Shown: positions 48,164 to 61,484, numbered from the stretch's first letter. The stretch is 64,000 bases of DNA from Galbula dea (GCA_013399015.1 VWZX01010081.1:3020736-3084735); one strand, 5' to 3'. Numbers and translations are program-made. Notes: generated by a model from the letters alone, not told the origin.

Positions 48164-51100
48164 GTGGGGGGCCCAGTTTCTTACATTTGTACTTAAAAAG
48201 CATTGTTACTCATGCACAACACATTCATTGCATCCCTCAGCTAAATAACCTCCAATAGTGGATTATAATCTGAAATTTTAACATTCTACCAGAACTCTCC
48301 TTTATGGCATTCAAAAAAAAATTAGGATAAAAAGAAGAAGAAAGCAAGTGGAGGAATAAAGATAGAAAAGAAGACCTGCTGGAGCACCAGAGGCACTGAC
48401 TCAGTCAAATTCTCATTTATAGTGTCCATCAACATGGAAATGGGAGATCATTGCCCACCTCATGAGGATTGTCCAACCAGGATAAAAGAAAATGTGGGAA
48501 TGTTGAAAATACATACTCAGATATTCCCCTTCTGCTAAACTGGGTCTACCCTTATAAAGCAGTTCTCCTGAAACTAGCTAAAACTTCTGTCCTTTCTAAC
48601 TGCAGAATCTTGTATTTTTTTTATCTGTGCTTCAATTTCATAATCTTCTAAAACTCCTGAAGAAAGAGGCTATAGATCATCATGAAATCAAAGCCAGAAT
48701 GTTTTTATCTTTCCATCTGCTTCTACCACACTCTCATTTTATGGAAAAACACTTGCATTATATCTTCTTCTTTCTTTAATTTTACTGTCTGTTTACTTCT
48801 CCAAAACAAACTGGAGTTAAAAAAAAAAACCCACAAAACAAACAGATTCCATCAAATTCTTCTTTAGGCAAAGTGCCTGAAGCACTGAAGAACAATGCTG
48901 GAGAGCTCACATGAAGGATGAGCACGCTTTTGGGTCGCTGAAAGTGCAGCTAGGGAGATGAGGCAGCAGCTCTAGTTTCCTTACTGACCTTGAGCAAGTC
49001 ACTCACTTGTCTGAATGTTTCAGTTCCTCTCATTCATAAAAAGAGGATGGTATCAAATACAGCCTTTTCTACATCTGCCATGTTTAATCTCAGAGAATTT
49101 GCAACCTCAGATGGCTAACTGTTGGTATAAGCTTATCCAGCATGGTGCAGGCTTATCCTCAGCCTGGGTCTGTACTTACTATTGCACTACAGCAATGCTC
49201 CTTAAGAGCTGGAGGAACAAAAGGTTTCTCATGCCTCCACATAATGGAATGGAAAGAAGTGCTCAGGAACACCAAGATTATCTTTTTTTGTGATGAAAAC
49301 ACACACATCATGCACATGCAGGTGCACAGACATCACAGGAAGGTGTGACAAAAGCTGCCCAGAAATTCATGCAAAGCAGAGAAGAATTTTGTGACTGTCA
49401 TGAACTATGAATGTAAGTTTAGGGAGATGAAACAAGTCAGGTGTAAGTCAATGAGCAGCTACAGCTATTGTGGAGCCTCACAATAAAGACAAGAGAATAT
49501 TCTACATCTCCATGAAACCTCCTTTGGCTCCAGGGAATATACAGTAAATGCACAAGTCCTACTGTGACTTCATTAAAAATACAGACATAGATTTTTAGAT
49601 GTGAAAGAGAATTGTCAAAGTATGTTGTACAATTTCCCTTTTTAAAGGAATTTGAGGAGAAGGATCCTTATTTTTTCATCTGGACAAATCTGAACTGCCA
49701 CATTTTTATACAGAGAATGGATAGAAATGGTGATAGCACAACACAAGGAAAACACTGAATCACTGAATTTGAGCAGGCCAGTGATTTAGTAGAGAAATAA
49801 GGCTGATGTTCTTTAAGAAGAAATAAAGAAGCAAACTCTTTGAGGCATAAAAAAGTTCTACAGGGGGTAATGAAGGAAAATGCTACAAAGGATATGTGAC
49901 CTCCTGTGACATATATAAGAAATGACCAAGCAACTTGGCCTCAGAAAGACTAAGGCAGTTAGGGATTTCAGGCAGAATACACTTTTTTCTCCAGTAAGAC
50001 CATAAAAATGTATGATAAAAAATCAAATGGCCTGCAATGTGAACAAGCAGTAAACACTATGAATTTTTAAAATGTATTTGAAGGATGAAAATCTTGCATG
50101 AGAACAGAGAGAGGAGAATAGCTAATTAAAACCAGTCAGCAAATGCAGTCTCTCCAGGCTGTTTCCTCTGGTTCCTCTCAGACACCCCATGTCCCTGTAT
50201 CTAGTGGAGCAGGCAGGTTGGTTGGCATCATCAAGTCAAAGTGTTCTTTATACTGGTAACACAGAGTGCATTTGTATCAGACTTTGGTGTTTACAGGCTG
50301 CAGTCTTCAATACAAATCAGCTGACAAACACCATAGAGTTATGCTATACACATACCAGGATTCCCTCTAATCTCTGCAACACATACAGGAGCTTTCCAGG
50401 ACTTACTCAAGTTTCATTGTCTGTTTCTGGCAAACACCAATCATCTATCTTTAAAATATTTTCCCATTGAATTGTTCCATGAACTAATTATTTGGTACCT
50501 AGTGAAGGTGGAAATAGCTTGCAGGAATATTTTCCAACACAGTGGGAAATTTTTAATTCACCAAATGGAAAGGAATTTGCCATTCCTTCCTCTGGAGGAA
50601 AATGATTGCCTTTCACCAATTTGAGGGTGAAAAAAAAAGACAATAAAATAAAAATATCTCAGCTCTACTGTTTCCTTATTTTTCTGAAGGAAGGGATCCA
50701 ACTCTATAGCATGTCACACTATTATACCATAAATATACTGGTAAATTTATATAACTTCATCATTTTAATGTCCCAAGTCTCTGGATGTTATAGATTGAAT
50801 ACTTGGGCTTCTCAATTTAAACCTATCATCAGAGAAAAATAAAGGTAAAAAGGAACTGTAATTGTTGCTTCTGGCATTCACTCTGGATTTAGTTTCCTGC
50901 ATTCACTAGACCACAAATGACTACCTAAAATTGCTGAAGTTTGTTCATAATACAAATCTCCATTTCCCAGGGTGTATCAGTGAAGTTTGCACATTACCTT
51001 CCCAGAGGCTCAATTTTCTTTTTGAAGGAGGGGGGAGGGCACAAAGAGGAGGAAAGTGTTTTTCACTTGGAAAAAGAAATAACCAAATGACAGTGCCATG

Positions 51101-51649
51101 TACAAATCTATGCTACAAAATGTAATTTTTTTTGTGGCCTGACTACAGGAAGGAGAGAGGTCAAAGATGCTGTTAAAGGCAAAGAGGATCTATCTTAGGC
51201 CATTGAAATAATAACACAGGATTGCTTCCTGTGGTATGTTTCCTCCTGCCTCATTCCAAAGAGTTTGAAGTAATGAGATTTTTGCAGTTATCTTTGGAAG
51301 TATATTCAGTAATCTAATGGCTGAATCCAGGCCTGAGTGAAGGTCCTGCAAAGTGTTACACACTCCCTGAAATGAAAGAGAACTGGGAAGTGCAAGACTT
51401 GACAGAATAAGCCCTTACACCACCTTCCCAACTAAAATGGGAAGGAAACCCAAAAGAGTGACATGGGGGAGAAAGTAAACCCAAATAATTAACTTACTAT
51501 GTTAATTTATCTTTTTCTCTGGAGGTATGCCATGAAAATAAATGACCTGAAGTGGGTTTGGATGCCTCAGGAAGAGCTGTGTGAGATCAGAGGAAAAAAG
51601 GCAAAGAGGTCATGTTTCAACACATCCAAGTTTGCTAAATGTTTGGAGA
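48164..51649. other. Single-copy non-coding stretch (3.5 kb)
   Basis: No CR1, LTR or gene recognised. A10 at 48819-48828. Open frames are 93 codons or fewer. Confidence 0.6.
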
Positions 51650-52343
51650 TTCACAGAATCACAAAATCATTAAGGTTGGAAGAGATCTCTAAGAGCACAC
51701 CTGAAGTCCAACCATCAACCTGTCACCACCATGCCACTAAACCATGTCCCTAACTGTGCTATGTCTTTCTTGTAATGAGGGGCCCAAAACTGAACACAGT
51801 ACTTGAGGTGTAGCCTCACCAGTGCCGAGTACAAGGGGACAACCACCTCTCTGGTCCTACTGCCCATGCCATTTCTGAATCTGGCCAGGATGCTGTCAGC
51901 CTTCTTGGCCTCCTGAACACACAGGTGGCTTATGTTCAGCTGGCTGTCAACCAGCACCCCCAGGTCCTTCTCTGGCAGGCAGCATTCCAGCCACTCTGCC
52001 CCAAGCCTACAGTTTTGCATGGGGTTGTTGTGAACAAAATGTAGAGTCTGGCACTTGGCCCTGTTAAACCCTATCCCATTGGCCTCTGCCCACTGACCCA
52101 GTTTATCCAGGTCCCTCTGAAGAGCCTTCCTACCCTCAAGCAGATGAACACTTCCTCCTAACTTGGTTTCATCTGCAAACTCACTGAGGCTGCACTTAAT
52201 CCCCTCATCCAGATCACTGAGAAAGACATCAACCAGAGCCAGCCCAGTACTAAGCCCTGGGGAACATCACTTGTGACTGGCCACCAACTTAACCTAACTC
52301 CATTTGCCACTGCTCTCTGGGCTCAGCCTTCCAGCCAGTTCCT
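51650..52343 (-). mobile_element. CR1 LINE fragment reaching the reverse transcriptase core, degenerate
   Basis: Reversed CR1 starting TCACAGAATCACAAAATCAT. The 3' UTR is joined by a roughly 400-base internal deletion near 51763-51770 to ORF2. The minus-strand frame reads AEWLECCLPEKDLGVLVD, SRTREVVVPLYSALVR and QFWAPHYKKDI. Further left in the protein, the catalytic FADD motif is present as FADE (52168-52179), so the second catalytic Asp is replaced. The VPQG motif is recognisable near 52252-52263, but a frameshift separates it from FADE. No functional enzyme. Confidence 0.95.
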
Positions 52344-52351
52344 AAGAAGCC

Positions 52352-52749
52352 ACACTGAGAGAGTTGGGATTGTTCAGTCTGCAGAGGAGAAGGCTCCGAG
52401 GAGACCTTATTGTAGCCTTCCAGTATCTGAAGGGAGCCTACAAGAAAGCTGGGGAGGGACTTTTTAGGAGGTCAGACAGTGATAGAACCAGGGGAAATGG
52501 GTGTAAGCTAGAGGAGGGGAGATTTAGGTTAGATATTAGGAGGAAATTCTTCACTATGAGGGTGGTTAGGCAGTGGAACAGGTTGCCCAAAGAGGTTGTG
52601 GAAGCCTCATCCCTGGAAGCTTTTAAGACAAGGCTCGATGGGGCCCTGGGCAGCCTGATGTAGTGGATGGTGTCCCTGCCAGGCAGGGGGGTTGGAACTA
52701 GATGATCTTTGAGGTCCCTTCCAACTCTGACAATCCTATGACCTTATGA
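52352..52749 (+). mobile_element. CR1 LINE 3' fragment, young subfamily
   Basis: Sense CR1 directly against the 5' end of the minus-strand copy at 51650. From CACTGAGAGAGTTGGGATTG through an open frame (52364-52663) encoding LFSLQRRRLRGDLIVAF.., SDSDRTRGNGCKLEEGRF and QWNRLPKEVVEASSLEAF, to the stem-loop CCTGCCAGGCAGGG and CCAACTCTGACAATCCTATG. About 12 differences from the copy at 61627 over 275 shared bases. The frame is intact for about 99 codons. Confidence 0.96.
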
Positions 52750-53896
52750 AGATGGTGGGTTGACCAGCCTGAGGCCAGAAGAATTATGAATGGTGTGGAA
52801 AGTCCAGCACATCAGTAAGAACTCTGGGCTGTCTTCTGGCATGATTCGCTGTTGTGTTGAGAAGCTTTAATCCAAGCTAAATTCAAGAGGAAATGGGATC
52901 TCTCAGAAGCTTACAGAAAACTGGAAGGCTTTTATTTGTTGCAAAAGGTAGGAGGAAATCTGGCACATTTACAATATTTGCATGCTACTGGAGTATTCAA
53001 ATATGACCTAAAAAATGTGTATCTGACCCAGAGGAAGGTCTTTATGCTGGCTTCATAATTACTCATTCCTGTACTTACACATATTTAGCATTTTCTATTC
53101 AAGGTACAGTTTTTTATTGCAAATAAATCTCTCAGTGCAACTAAATTTTTCCAAATGGGACAATTAATTTTGGATGCTTGCTGTTTGGATTTTTTTTTTT
53201 TGTCTTAAGCAGCTGAGCCATATTTTTGGAAGGAGGTCTGGTGAAAATCTGCTTTGTGCATGTTAACATTTGGGACAGCCTTATCTAGTATTTTCATGCT
53301 TAGAAGCAGAGACCTGATTTTTAGCAGAAGGACAAATCACACAGAAGGAAAATCCTGTTGTCATCACTTCAAACTATTCAAATCTGGCTACTTTTTCAGT
53401 CTCTGAAAATATTTGCTCAGTTAGAAACCCACTTGAATTTCATAGCTAATTTCTCAGCTCTGCCATATATCCTTACAGCTCCTTCAGTCTGAGTGGACTT
53501 TGCACATGGCTGATCCACAGAGTACCTTAACCACTCCTGAGCCATCTCAACACAGTAGGAATTCAATGTGTTCTTCCATGCAGCTGTTCTCTGAGAAGAT
53601 ATATATTCATGTTAATGAGCATTGCACAGTTGGATGGAGAGCAGTCAGTTTACCTCTTCTCTACTATTAGTGTTTCCTCCCTGCCCAAGAGGAAAAAGGT
53701 CAAAGCCAGTCTGGGCTGGGATGAAGAGAGGTGGAATTGTGTGTGTGTATATATGTATGTTTTATATATGTGTGTACACATATAATTGGAATATATCTAT
53801 TTTATATACACTGTACACACACCTATATAAATAAACATTGCAAAAAAATCCCTTGGAGAATCCATTTACAAGAAACTATGCCAAAAGAACCCATAC
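52750..53896. other. Single-copy stretch with TG/TA microsatellite
   Basis: No gene recognised. T11 near 53191-53201 and a TG/TA-rich segment at 53738-53835 are the only notable features. Confidence 0.6.
53738..53835 (+). repeat. Degenerate (TG)n/(TA)n microsatellite
   Basis: GTGTGTGTGTATATATGTAT followed by several TATATATG, GTGTACACATATA and ACACACACCTATATAA phrases. Alternating purine-pyrimidine, potentially Z-DNA or cruciform prone, interrupted by single-copy bases. Confidence 0.75.
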
Positions 53897-53969
53897 TGTG
53901 GCAGGGGGGTTGGACTAGATGATTTTTTGAGGTCCCTTCCAACTCCTAATATTCTGTGATTCTGTGATT
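53897..53969 (+). mobile_element. CR1 LINE, 73-base 3' end
   Basis: Sense CR1 tail only: GTGGCAGGGGGGTTGGACTA, GATGATTTTTTGAGGTCCC, TTCCAACTCCTAATATTCTG, then TGATTCTGTGATT octamer-like tail. Extreme 5' truncation. Confidence 0.93.
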
Positions 53970-56900
53970 AGTCTTGTAAAAATCAAGTTCTCCAAAAATA
54001 AAAATGGCAAAGTGAGAATTGCCCATGGAACTTTAGTTTCTCCTTTAGACATACAGGTTTTCATACAACCTCTAGGTACATGAGGGTCTTTATTTTTAAA
54101 GACAAGAATTCCACCTCATTCAGAAGATAAGGTTACCAATTCAAGAGTAGCCACATGGAGTTAAATTTTCAGACAAGGTGAACACTCACATCCATAACTA
54201 AGATCAGCAGGAAATGCACTTTGAACACATACCATACTAGAGAAGACACATTACCTTGCAAGACTAGATACTAGTCATTTCAAACTGGACTGAAAATATT
54301 AGGATTTGCTTTTAACCTATGCAGCAGTTCCCATTCACACAGGGGCCAACGCTGCCTCACCTTGCAAGGCTGTCAGGCTAATTAACTCACAAACAATTGC
54401 AAATCAGCAAGATACAGGCACTCAAAGCACCACACAAAAGCACTAGGAGTCTATATTTTTTAAGTTGTCAATGCAAGGTCTTAGTAGCTCTCAGTAAATA
54501 ACAGAAGAACAATGACTAGAAGAAATACTGACCCACTACCTACTGAATAGGAACTCTGTATGCCAAAGAAAGCAAAGGTCATCTGCAACTGGGATAAGGG
54601 GTGATTTAAAGTTGCTTAGGTGACTTTGATCCTGGGACTTCTAAGTGCTTGACTTGCTTACCTTTGTACTCTGAGCTTTTTTAGGGGTTTTTTCCTTTTA
54701 ATGTAAGTTTGGGCAAGGTGTGCTGTAAGGAAATTAGACTGATTTAATGTTACTGGGTGGAATTCAGACTAGGATGTAGAAAATCCCCTATAATACAGAT
54801 GAGATTTAAAGAGTTCCTGACCATAATTAAAAGTATGCTAAACTGATAGAGAAGCAAATCTGTCTGGAGGGAGTATGATGACTGCCCTTGTATTGAGTCT
54901 ATCCAGGCAGAGAAATATTCAAGTCACCTGCCCACATAGCAAAAAGAACATTTGAAAAGCAACAATATATGATCCAGGTATTTACCATTTCCATTTTCTT
55001 GGTTATCTCTCTCAGCAAACTGTGGTCTCAGTATCATTATCACCCAGAAATAATTAGAACTGTTACTACTCCTTCTGGAAAAAAAAAAAAAAAAGAGTGA
55101 AAAATAGAGTATCTATCTTTCAGGATGGAAAATCTATAGAGAAGATGTGATGTTCCCTTAGAGGGTAATAGATGTCTGAGCATCTCCTACCATGCACAAA
55201 GAAAGGCTGCAGGCTTAGAATCCACAGCAACTGCCATTCAAAGCACAGAACCCAAATGGATTTGGACATCTTGCAGGGCTGTCAGATAGATATCTGAGCA
55301 TTGAATTTCTTGAAGACAGACTTCTAGATCTCTCTACATCCTGTTTTAGATGCCAAAATCATCTTTCTGAGGCTGCCTGGCTTAGCAGTTAGCTCATGAT
55401 AACACAGACTAATGATAACACAGATGGATCCTCTCAGTTCTGCTAGGTATCAATAAGAGAGAGGAAATTCCTCTATGTGTATTAGCAGGTACCTGCCCCT
55501 TCTCAGGTTCACAGACTCTTGACAGCACTCTTTTAGGTACCTGCCCAAAGCTGCTTCTGTTTGACACAAGACCCCAGGACCCCTCTAGTATAGGTCTTTA
55601 AATCATATCCCCTTGGCTAACAACTGCAGTCTGCCAGACTTGACTCCAGCCATGTTTCCTGTGCAAGGCAAGAGGCACTACTAAAACCCAAATTCTCCAA
55701 AACAAAGTATGATTTATTTTTTCAAAAGGCATACAGCACTCAGACAAATGGACTTCAAACAGCAGAGACCAAGGCATACACTCTTACCACCTGGCATCAC
55801 CTTCAGCCTCCAGGTAGCTGTGATTTAACCTCATTGTCCACTGCTCTCTCAGGTACCTTGCTAGAGCTGCCCCAGCCCCTGGCTCTTACTCAACCTCTAG
55901 CAGCCTGTGGCATTTGCCTAGTCCCCTCTCCACCAGGTTACAATAGCCCAGTCTTCTAGTCTCCTCCTGGTCTTTCTTAGCAAGATAAGCCTGCTGCTAC
56001 TATTAGGACTCTGCAGCTGCAAATCAGACATAAACATGATCCTTCTGTTCAAGTATTTCTGAAATGCCCTTTTTATAGAACCTCTTTTTACATTTCTTGA
56101 CTCATTTCTTTCTTCTCTGTTCCCCAGTCTCCCTCCTACATATTTCACTTCACGTGATGGCACTTACTCCAAAGAGCCAGGCAGACACTATAGTCATCAA
56201 AGAGTTCACAGCCAGAGGAATGGATGTACTGGGCAAAGAGGGGAAACATTAAATGTATAGCTGCTCCCAGGCTGGGGACACAAGCAAATCCCAGTAACTG
56301 TCCAGCTCTTGCTCTCAGACCAGGGTTTTTACCATCCCTCCTGGCCCCACAGCTGAAAGCTGTGGATTTTATTACCCCATCCTGAACTCTGTTCTTCTCC
56401 CTCTACCTCTAAGATACAGAATGCATCTCAGAAACTAGATTAAAATGTACCTTGTAACAGAAGCCAACAATCTCATCCTTCCCCTGTGGAGTTCACCCTA
56501 CTGTCACTTCCCATAGGAACCCTATGAAGGTGCCATTCTCTCCATCACAGAAACATGTAACTGTATTGTAAATGCTCAACTGAGAAGTGAAAAAGCCATA
56601 CAATAAAACCTCAAGACACACAGCAGTGTTCAAGAGCTATCAGTCATGAAACAACATGCCTAAAGATCATCAAAGAACAGCACTTCATCTAAACTTTGAT
56701 TTTCAGATGCAGCATTTAGTGATATTTTCTGTGTTAGCCAAGTGTTCTCTGATAAAGCACTTTTCACTTGCTCACAACCCAAGGGAGAGCAGTTAACACA
56801 GACTAAATGAAACACCATGACATTTTTCCATCTTTCTCTAATGTTGGGGGTGTGAAAGTCCAGAGAACAAGCTGTAAACAGCAGACAGCATAGTAGGTGG

Positions 56901-57625
56901 GGAAAAGTGAGAAGGAGGAGGGAGTGAATGTGTGAACCCTCCCTGACTGACTGAACAGGACACTGCATGTAGGTGAAATTCAACAGAAGAAAAAAATACT
57001 GCTAGCAAAAAAAAGAAATTCTAACCAAAGTGACCCTGCATCAGAAGACACCACCTTGACACTATTGATGATAACTTCTCCAGGTTTCATCCCCATCTGC
57101 ATTACTCTTGACACCTCCTGTAACCAAGCAAGTAACCCTCAAATAGCCAAGGACTGGAAGGAAACAACAGCAGCTGGCACTAGGCTCCCATGTGTTGCAG
57201 CAAGCAAACATATCAGTACATTCTGACCTTGTTCTAACAACCCCAAAGACTCCAAGGTTCATCAAGTATTGCACCTTTCAACGTTCTTTCACAGAGAATG
57301 TTGATAGGAAGTTACATTTCTCTTGCCAGCTTTCAATTATAACAAGCAAAAGACTATGGCAGAGGAGAGTGAGAACATACAAATGAGAACAGAAGGAAAT
57401 CAGGCAAGTGAATCAAAAGCAATAAGCAAACCTCTTTCAACAGTCAAGTGTGGTTTCAAAGCCATTTAGCAGGTCACAGGTAGTAGAGGAGACTTACTTG
57501 GGTCACCTTAGCATTAGTAAACATCCTTTCCAATTTCATCACCACAGAACCTGACTCTTCAAGCACATTCTCACACATTTGAGTAACTTTAAATACATTA
57601 CAGCAGAGTCCTGTTGACTTGTAAC
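53970..57625. other. Single-copy non-coding stretch (3.7 kb)
   Basis: No CR1, LTR or gene recognised. Contains A16 at 55079-55094 and a two-copy 16-base tandem (ATGATAACACAGA at 55396 and 55412). Longest open frame 107 codons, minus (56660-56983), unrecognised. Confidence 0.6.
55079..55094 (+). repeat. A16 run
   Basis: Sixteen consecutive A followed by GAGTGAAAAAT. I looked for a SINE or processed pseudogene upstream and saw none. Confidence 0.8.
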
Positions 57626-57970
57626 TCACAGAATCATAGAATCACAGCATGGTTAAGGTTGGAAGGGATCACCAGCGGTCACCTAGTCCAAGCTCCCTCC
57701 TCCAACAGGGTCCCCCTAGATCACATTACTCAGGATTGTGTCCAGATTATTTTTGAGTATCACCAGAGAAGGAGACTCCACAACATCTCTGGGCAAGCTG
57801 TTCCAGTGCCCAGTCACCCTCACAGTAAAGAAGCTCTTCCTCACCTTTAGGTGGAACCTCCTGTGTTCCACTTTGTGCCCATTGCCTGGTGTCCCACTAC
57901 TTGGCACCATCAAGAGGAGCCTGGCTCCATCCTCTTGACACCCTCAGCAGTCCCTCTGGTGAAGCTTCTC
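57626..57970 (-). mobile_element. CR1 LINE 3' fragment, older subfamily
   Basis: Reversed CR1 of the older type. CACAGAATCATAGAATCACA, GGTTGGAAGGGATCACCAGC, CTCCTCCAACAGGGTCC, AGGAGACTCCACAACATCTC, GTAAAGAAGCTCTTCCTCAC, GGTGGAACCTCCTGTGTTCC, CCATTGCCTGGTGTCC. It shares the 'GAGTATCACCAG' block with the diverged copy at 14021. The minus frame reads ..KSFFTVRVTGHWNSLPRDVV... Confidence 0.94.
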
Positions 57971-59438
57971 ACAGGGGCTCTTCCCACTGGGCAAAAGGAT
58001 ATGCTGAATCCTAAACTCTTATTGATTCCAAGCAGTGAAGCCCAGATTTAGGCAATTGAAATCAATAGAAAAATCCCCTCCAACTGCAATGGACTGTGTC
58101 TCCTACCCTAAGTTCTCACCAGGCATTGGCTGTGGCTTTCATTCAGCTGCTGCCCTCTCTCCTTCAGGTGCAGTTGCCATTTGGTCAAATTAACTGTTGT
58201 CAGATGCAGGAGATAGATGGGATGTGGGATCTGGCTGGGTGGTTGCCCCTGTTTCATTTTCATTTGATACACCTGCCACTCCATTATTTTATGTGAAAAT
58301 GACTTTGTTACACTTCCATAGCTTTCAGAGGCATCCTGGCCAGGCCAGCAGATGCACTAATTGGGGGAGGTTTAATCTTTGAAGTGTGCAAAGGGTAAGT
58401 TTCTTTTTTCATTTAATTTTAGAAAGATTTTAGTCTGGGTTGGTTTTTTTTTTCATTTTGTATTTAATACCAAAAAGAAGGGACAGAAACATAAGATTCT
58501 TTGTTGTAATCTTTAATGGATTAGTGGTATTGATCAAAGAGCTTTGGGTGCTGATGTGAATTTGTCCCTTAATCTTATAGGCATGTTTATCTATTTACCA
58601 GGAAATCAGTGTCAAGCTAGCAGTGGTAGGAGGCCAAGGGCCAGTCCATCTGCTTCCATAGTTGGATACACTCATAAAGGAAAGGAAATGAATGGTCAAA
58701 TTGTGTATCCTTGTGTATTAGGGTGGGGATTGCTGTTTTCTACCTCAGAATTTCCCTTAACTTCATCTAAACAGAGCAGTTTCATCAGGGATGGAGCAAT
58801 GGAAGACAACATTCTGGATTAAATTAGGCAGCAACCTGTGCAGTGCATCTTAATGGGAAGGAGAGCTGCTTCACTGGGACTTCTTTCTTTTTTAATTAGA
58901 TCCAATCAGTTTGACAAAAGGACTTTGAGTGGTCTTGATTTTCATTGCAGAGAAATGTGATCATACTCACAATATATTTGTCAGGCAATTTAAAAAACTG
59001 CCATATTAGATTATTAAATTAACTCTTTGCATATGTTCTGTTGGTAAATCATATCTGGAGTGACCTTGAAGAAATAAAAGTTTCAAATTTAAAAATAAAA
59101 AGGGTATATTTTTGAAGGGAATATAAAAGTCACAATGTGTTTACTATGGGTTCAACATTTCAGCTCCTCTCACTCACCCCCAAAGTCTTTATGGAGGAAG
59201 ACATCATTCACAGGAGAAGGTAACTGGGAAAAAAGGATGTTAGCTGAAACACCATGTAAAATCTCTGGGACTACAACCTGGCAGTGGTTAAAGCAGGGGA
59301 GAAAAGTGCTAAGACAGGGCTACTGTATCAGCATCATGTGAGAGACAAGAGAGGTTCTCAAAGTGTTTGATCCAAGGTTCCCTTTGGGTGAAAACTGGTC
59401 CATTAAACATTTAACTGAGCCTCTTCCCTGCCACCAGG
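57971..59438. other. Single-copy stretch, candidate regulatory patch
   Basis: No gene recognised. 58180-59040 has a conserved-element look: an E-box CACCTG (58269), TCF/LEF-type CTTTGAA (58377-58383) and ATCAAAG (58533-58539), OTX-type GGATTA (58518-58523), and POU-type TTTGCATAT (59026-59034). Individual short motifs are common by chance; only their density is of interest. Confidence 0.4.
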
Positions 59439-59680
59439 ATCATAGAATCATAGAATGGCTCAGGTTGGAAGGGACCTTAAAGATCATCTAGTTCCAACCC
59501 CCCTGCCATGGGCAGGGATGCCAATCACTAGACCAGGTCTCCCAGGGCCACATCCAGCCTGGCCTTGAACACTGCCAGGGATGGGGCATCCACAACCTCT
59601 CTGGGCAACCTGTTCCAGTGCCTAACTACCCTCCTGGTAAAGAAATTCCTCCTAATCTCCAATCTAAATTTCCCCTCTTG
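59439..59680 (-). mobile_element. CR1 LINE 3' fragment (CCCATGGCAGG-tail subfamily)
   Basis: Reversed CR1: TCATAGAATCATAGAATGGC, ACCTTAAAGATCATCTAGTT, stem-loop CCTGCCATGGGCAGGG, CCTGGCCTTGAACACTGCCA, AACCTCTCTGGGCAACCTGT, CTCCAATCTAAATTTCCCC. Closest in this window to the copy at 9488-9755, with which it shares most of its length at high identity. Confidence 0.96.
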
Positions 59681-61408
59681 TGGGATCTGTCTCTTCTCTC
59701 AATGACTTTTTCTTCCCATGAAATAGCCTGGGAAGCAAGGTGCTAGCCATGCTCAGGCATGGGGGAAGGACTGGCAAAGGGGAACAGAAAGGCAAAAGGA
59801 ATCATAAGACACATTTGGACATTGTGCAAGGTGGAAGAGAACTTGTCCCAGCACTGGTGGGGGTGAGGTGAGAGCTTGCCCAGAAGGCTTGGGCAGGGAA
59901 ATGGGTCAGCATGGCTCTTAGCTGCACAAAGACAAAGGGCAAAGCAGACTTAGTTTGGTGCCAGGGAAAGAAGATCTGTGATGAAGATGGGAAAAGAGAG
60001 GAAGGGTCTGTATGCAAGGAGTGTTGAGCTGGTCCAACATCTCCAGTCATGTGGCAGGGATGGTGCAGTAAAAGCATCACAATACTGTTAAAAGCAGTGC
60101 TGCAAAGTAAACTGAGTAGCCAAATGAGCCAGAAAGGATGCAAAGCACCAGTGTGAAGCAGAGGCTTCTCAGAGTCTAACCAGATGGACAGCTATCTCCC
60201 TGAAGTGTATTTTAGAAGGCTGCAAGCTGAATTCAGATGTAGCACCAGCTTCCCATTATCAAGATATTTCATATAATATTTGCTCCTGAAAACTAAAGTC
60301 CACAGCATTTTGGATAAGGTATTTGCTTATAATAAACCCTGATCTTTTTGCTCTTTCTTGCTGCCTGGTTCCTAGTTCCTGCCACCAAACTCTGGTCTTG
60401 ACCTGCACTTTCTATCAGCTTTGCTCCTTCACCTGAATCTGATGCCACTACTTAACCACATCATCTTCCAGCCAAACTGATCTTTGCTCAAGAGGTGGCA
60501 CTTCTCCCACAGACTCAGGCAGCTATCATGTTTTTTAGCACTGACACAGCTTACATGTCTCAGCTGGGACTGATTCTGCTTCCACAGGCTTGAAAGCTTT
60601 CTTCTGTGGGTATTATGGTTACTCAAGCATATCCACTCTTTTCCTAGCAAGAACAGTGGCAGGCACTTCAAAAGCTGTGGCTGATAAATACAAAAACCTG
60701 GCAGATCTGGCTGGGGAGTTTTTCTGAAGTACTGATATGAACCATTCTCATCAGTGTCTTTGTAAGAAGCACACTAACCTTGATCTTTAGGAGCCACATT
60801 TGGGCCTGTCAAAATTATTCCACTAAAACAGACCTCCAGTTCCTTCAGGACATCCTGAACTCAGCTGTATCCTCTTCCCACCTCAGGTTAGGAAAAAACA
60901 TTCTTGGACTGTAAACATCATAATACACCTCTTTTTGGAAGTATGAAGCAATGAGGTTTCTGCAGCTTATGTTTGTGATTGTCAGTGTAGTCTTCCATGT
61001 AGCAACACCTTCATTTTCTCTATTTAAAAGAAGTTTTCATAAAACTCCTGCTAGCTGCAGTGAAACAGCTCAGCAAGGTTTCATAACAGCACATAATTCA
61101 CCTTTTTTTCCTCCACCTGCTCCAGGCTGGGCAGAGTCTCAAGCACAGATAGAATCAGAAGACAAAGCAAGGAGGTCTATAAAGGACATTATCACTGAAA
61201 AGAGACACTAGGATTTATAACCTACTCTCTCTGGGCCAATCCTTTAATGCAAGTATAGGCCTACAGCTATAAACATTCTGCCAACACTACAGTAACAGTC
61301 TACTGAAGTTAGGCACTTGTGGTGGATAAAAATGTAATCATTACTCACAATGTTTAACAGAATAATTACAAATATCATGGAGGGAAATCAAACTGTTGCC
61401 ATATTTTT
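59681..61408. other. Single-copy non-coding stretch
   Basis: No recognised repeat or gene. Longest open frame 113 codons, minus (59802-60143), unrecognised. Confidence 0.6.
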
Positions 61409-61484
61409 AGAATCATAGAATCATCAGAGTTGGAAGGAACCTTACAGATCATCTAGCTCCAACCCCCCTGCCTGGCAGGGACTC
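61409..61484 (-). mobile_element. CR1 LINE, 75-base 3' end (left arm of inverted pair)
   Basis: Reversed CR1 tail: AGAATCATAGAATCATCAGA, CATCTAGCTCCAACCCCC, stem-loop CCTGCCTGGCAGGG. It is the inverted counterpart of the 3' end at 61851-61922, with about 62 of 69 positions matching. Confidence 0.94.

Noticed and set aside
55079..55094. A16 run as the tail of a retroposed gene or SINE
   Set aside because: No recognisable retrocopy or SINE sequence lies upstream and no target duplication was found.
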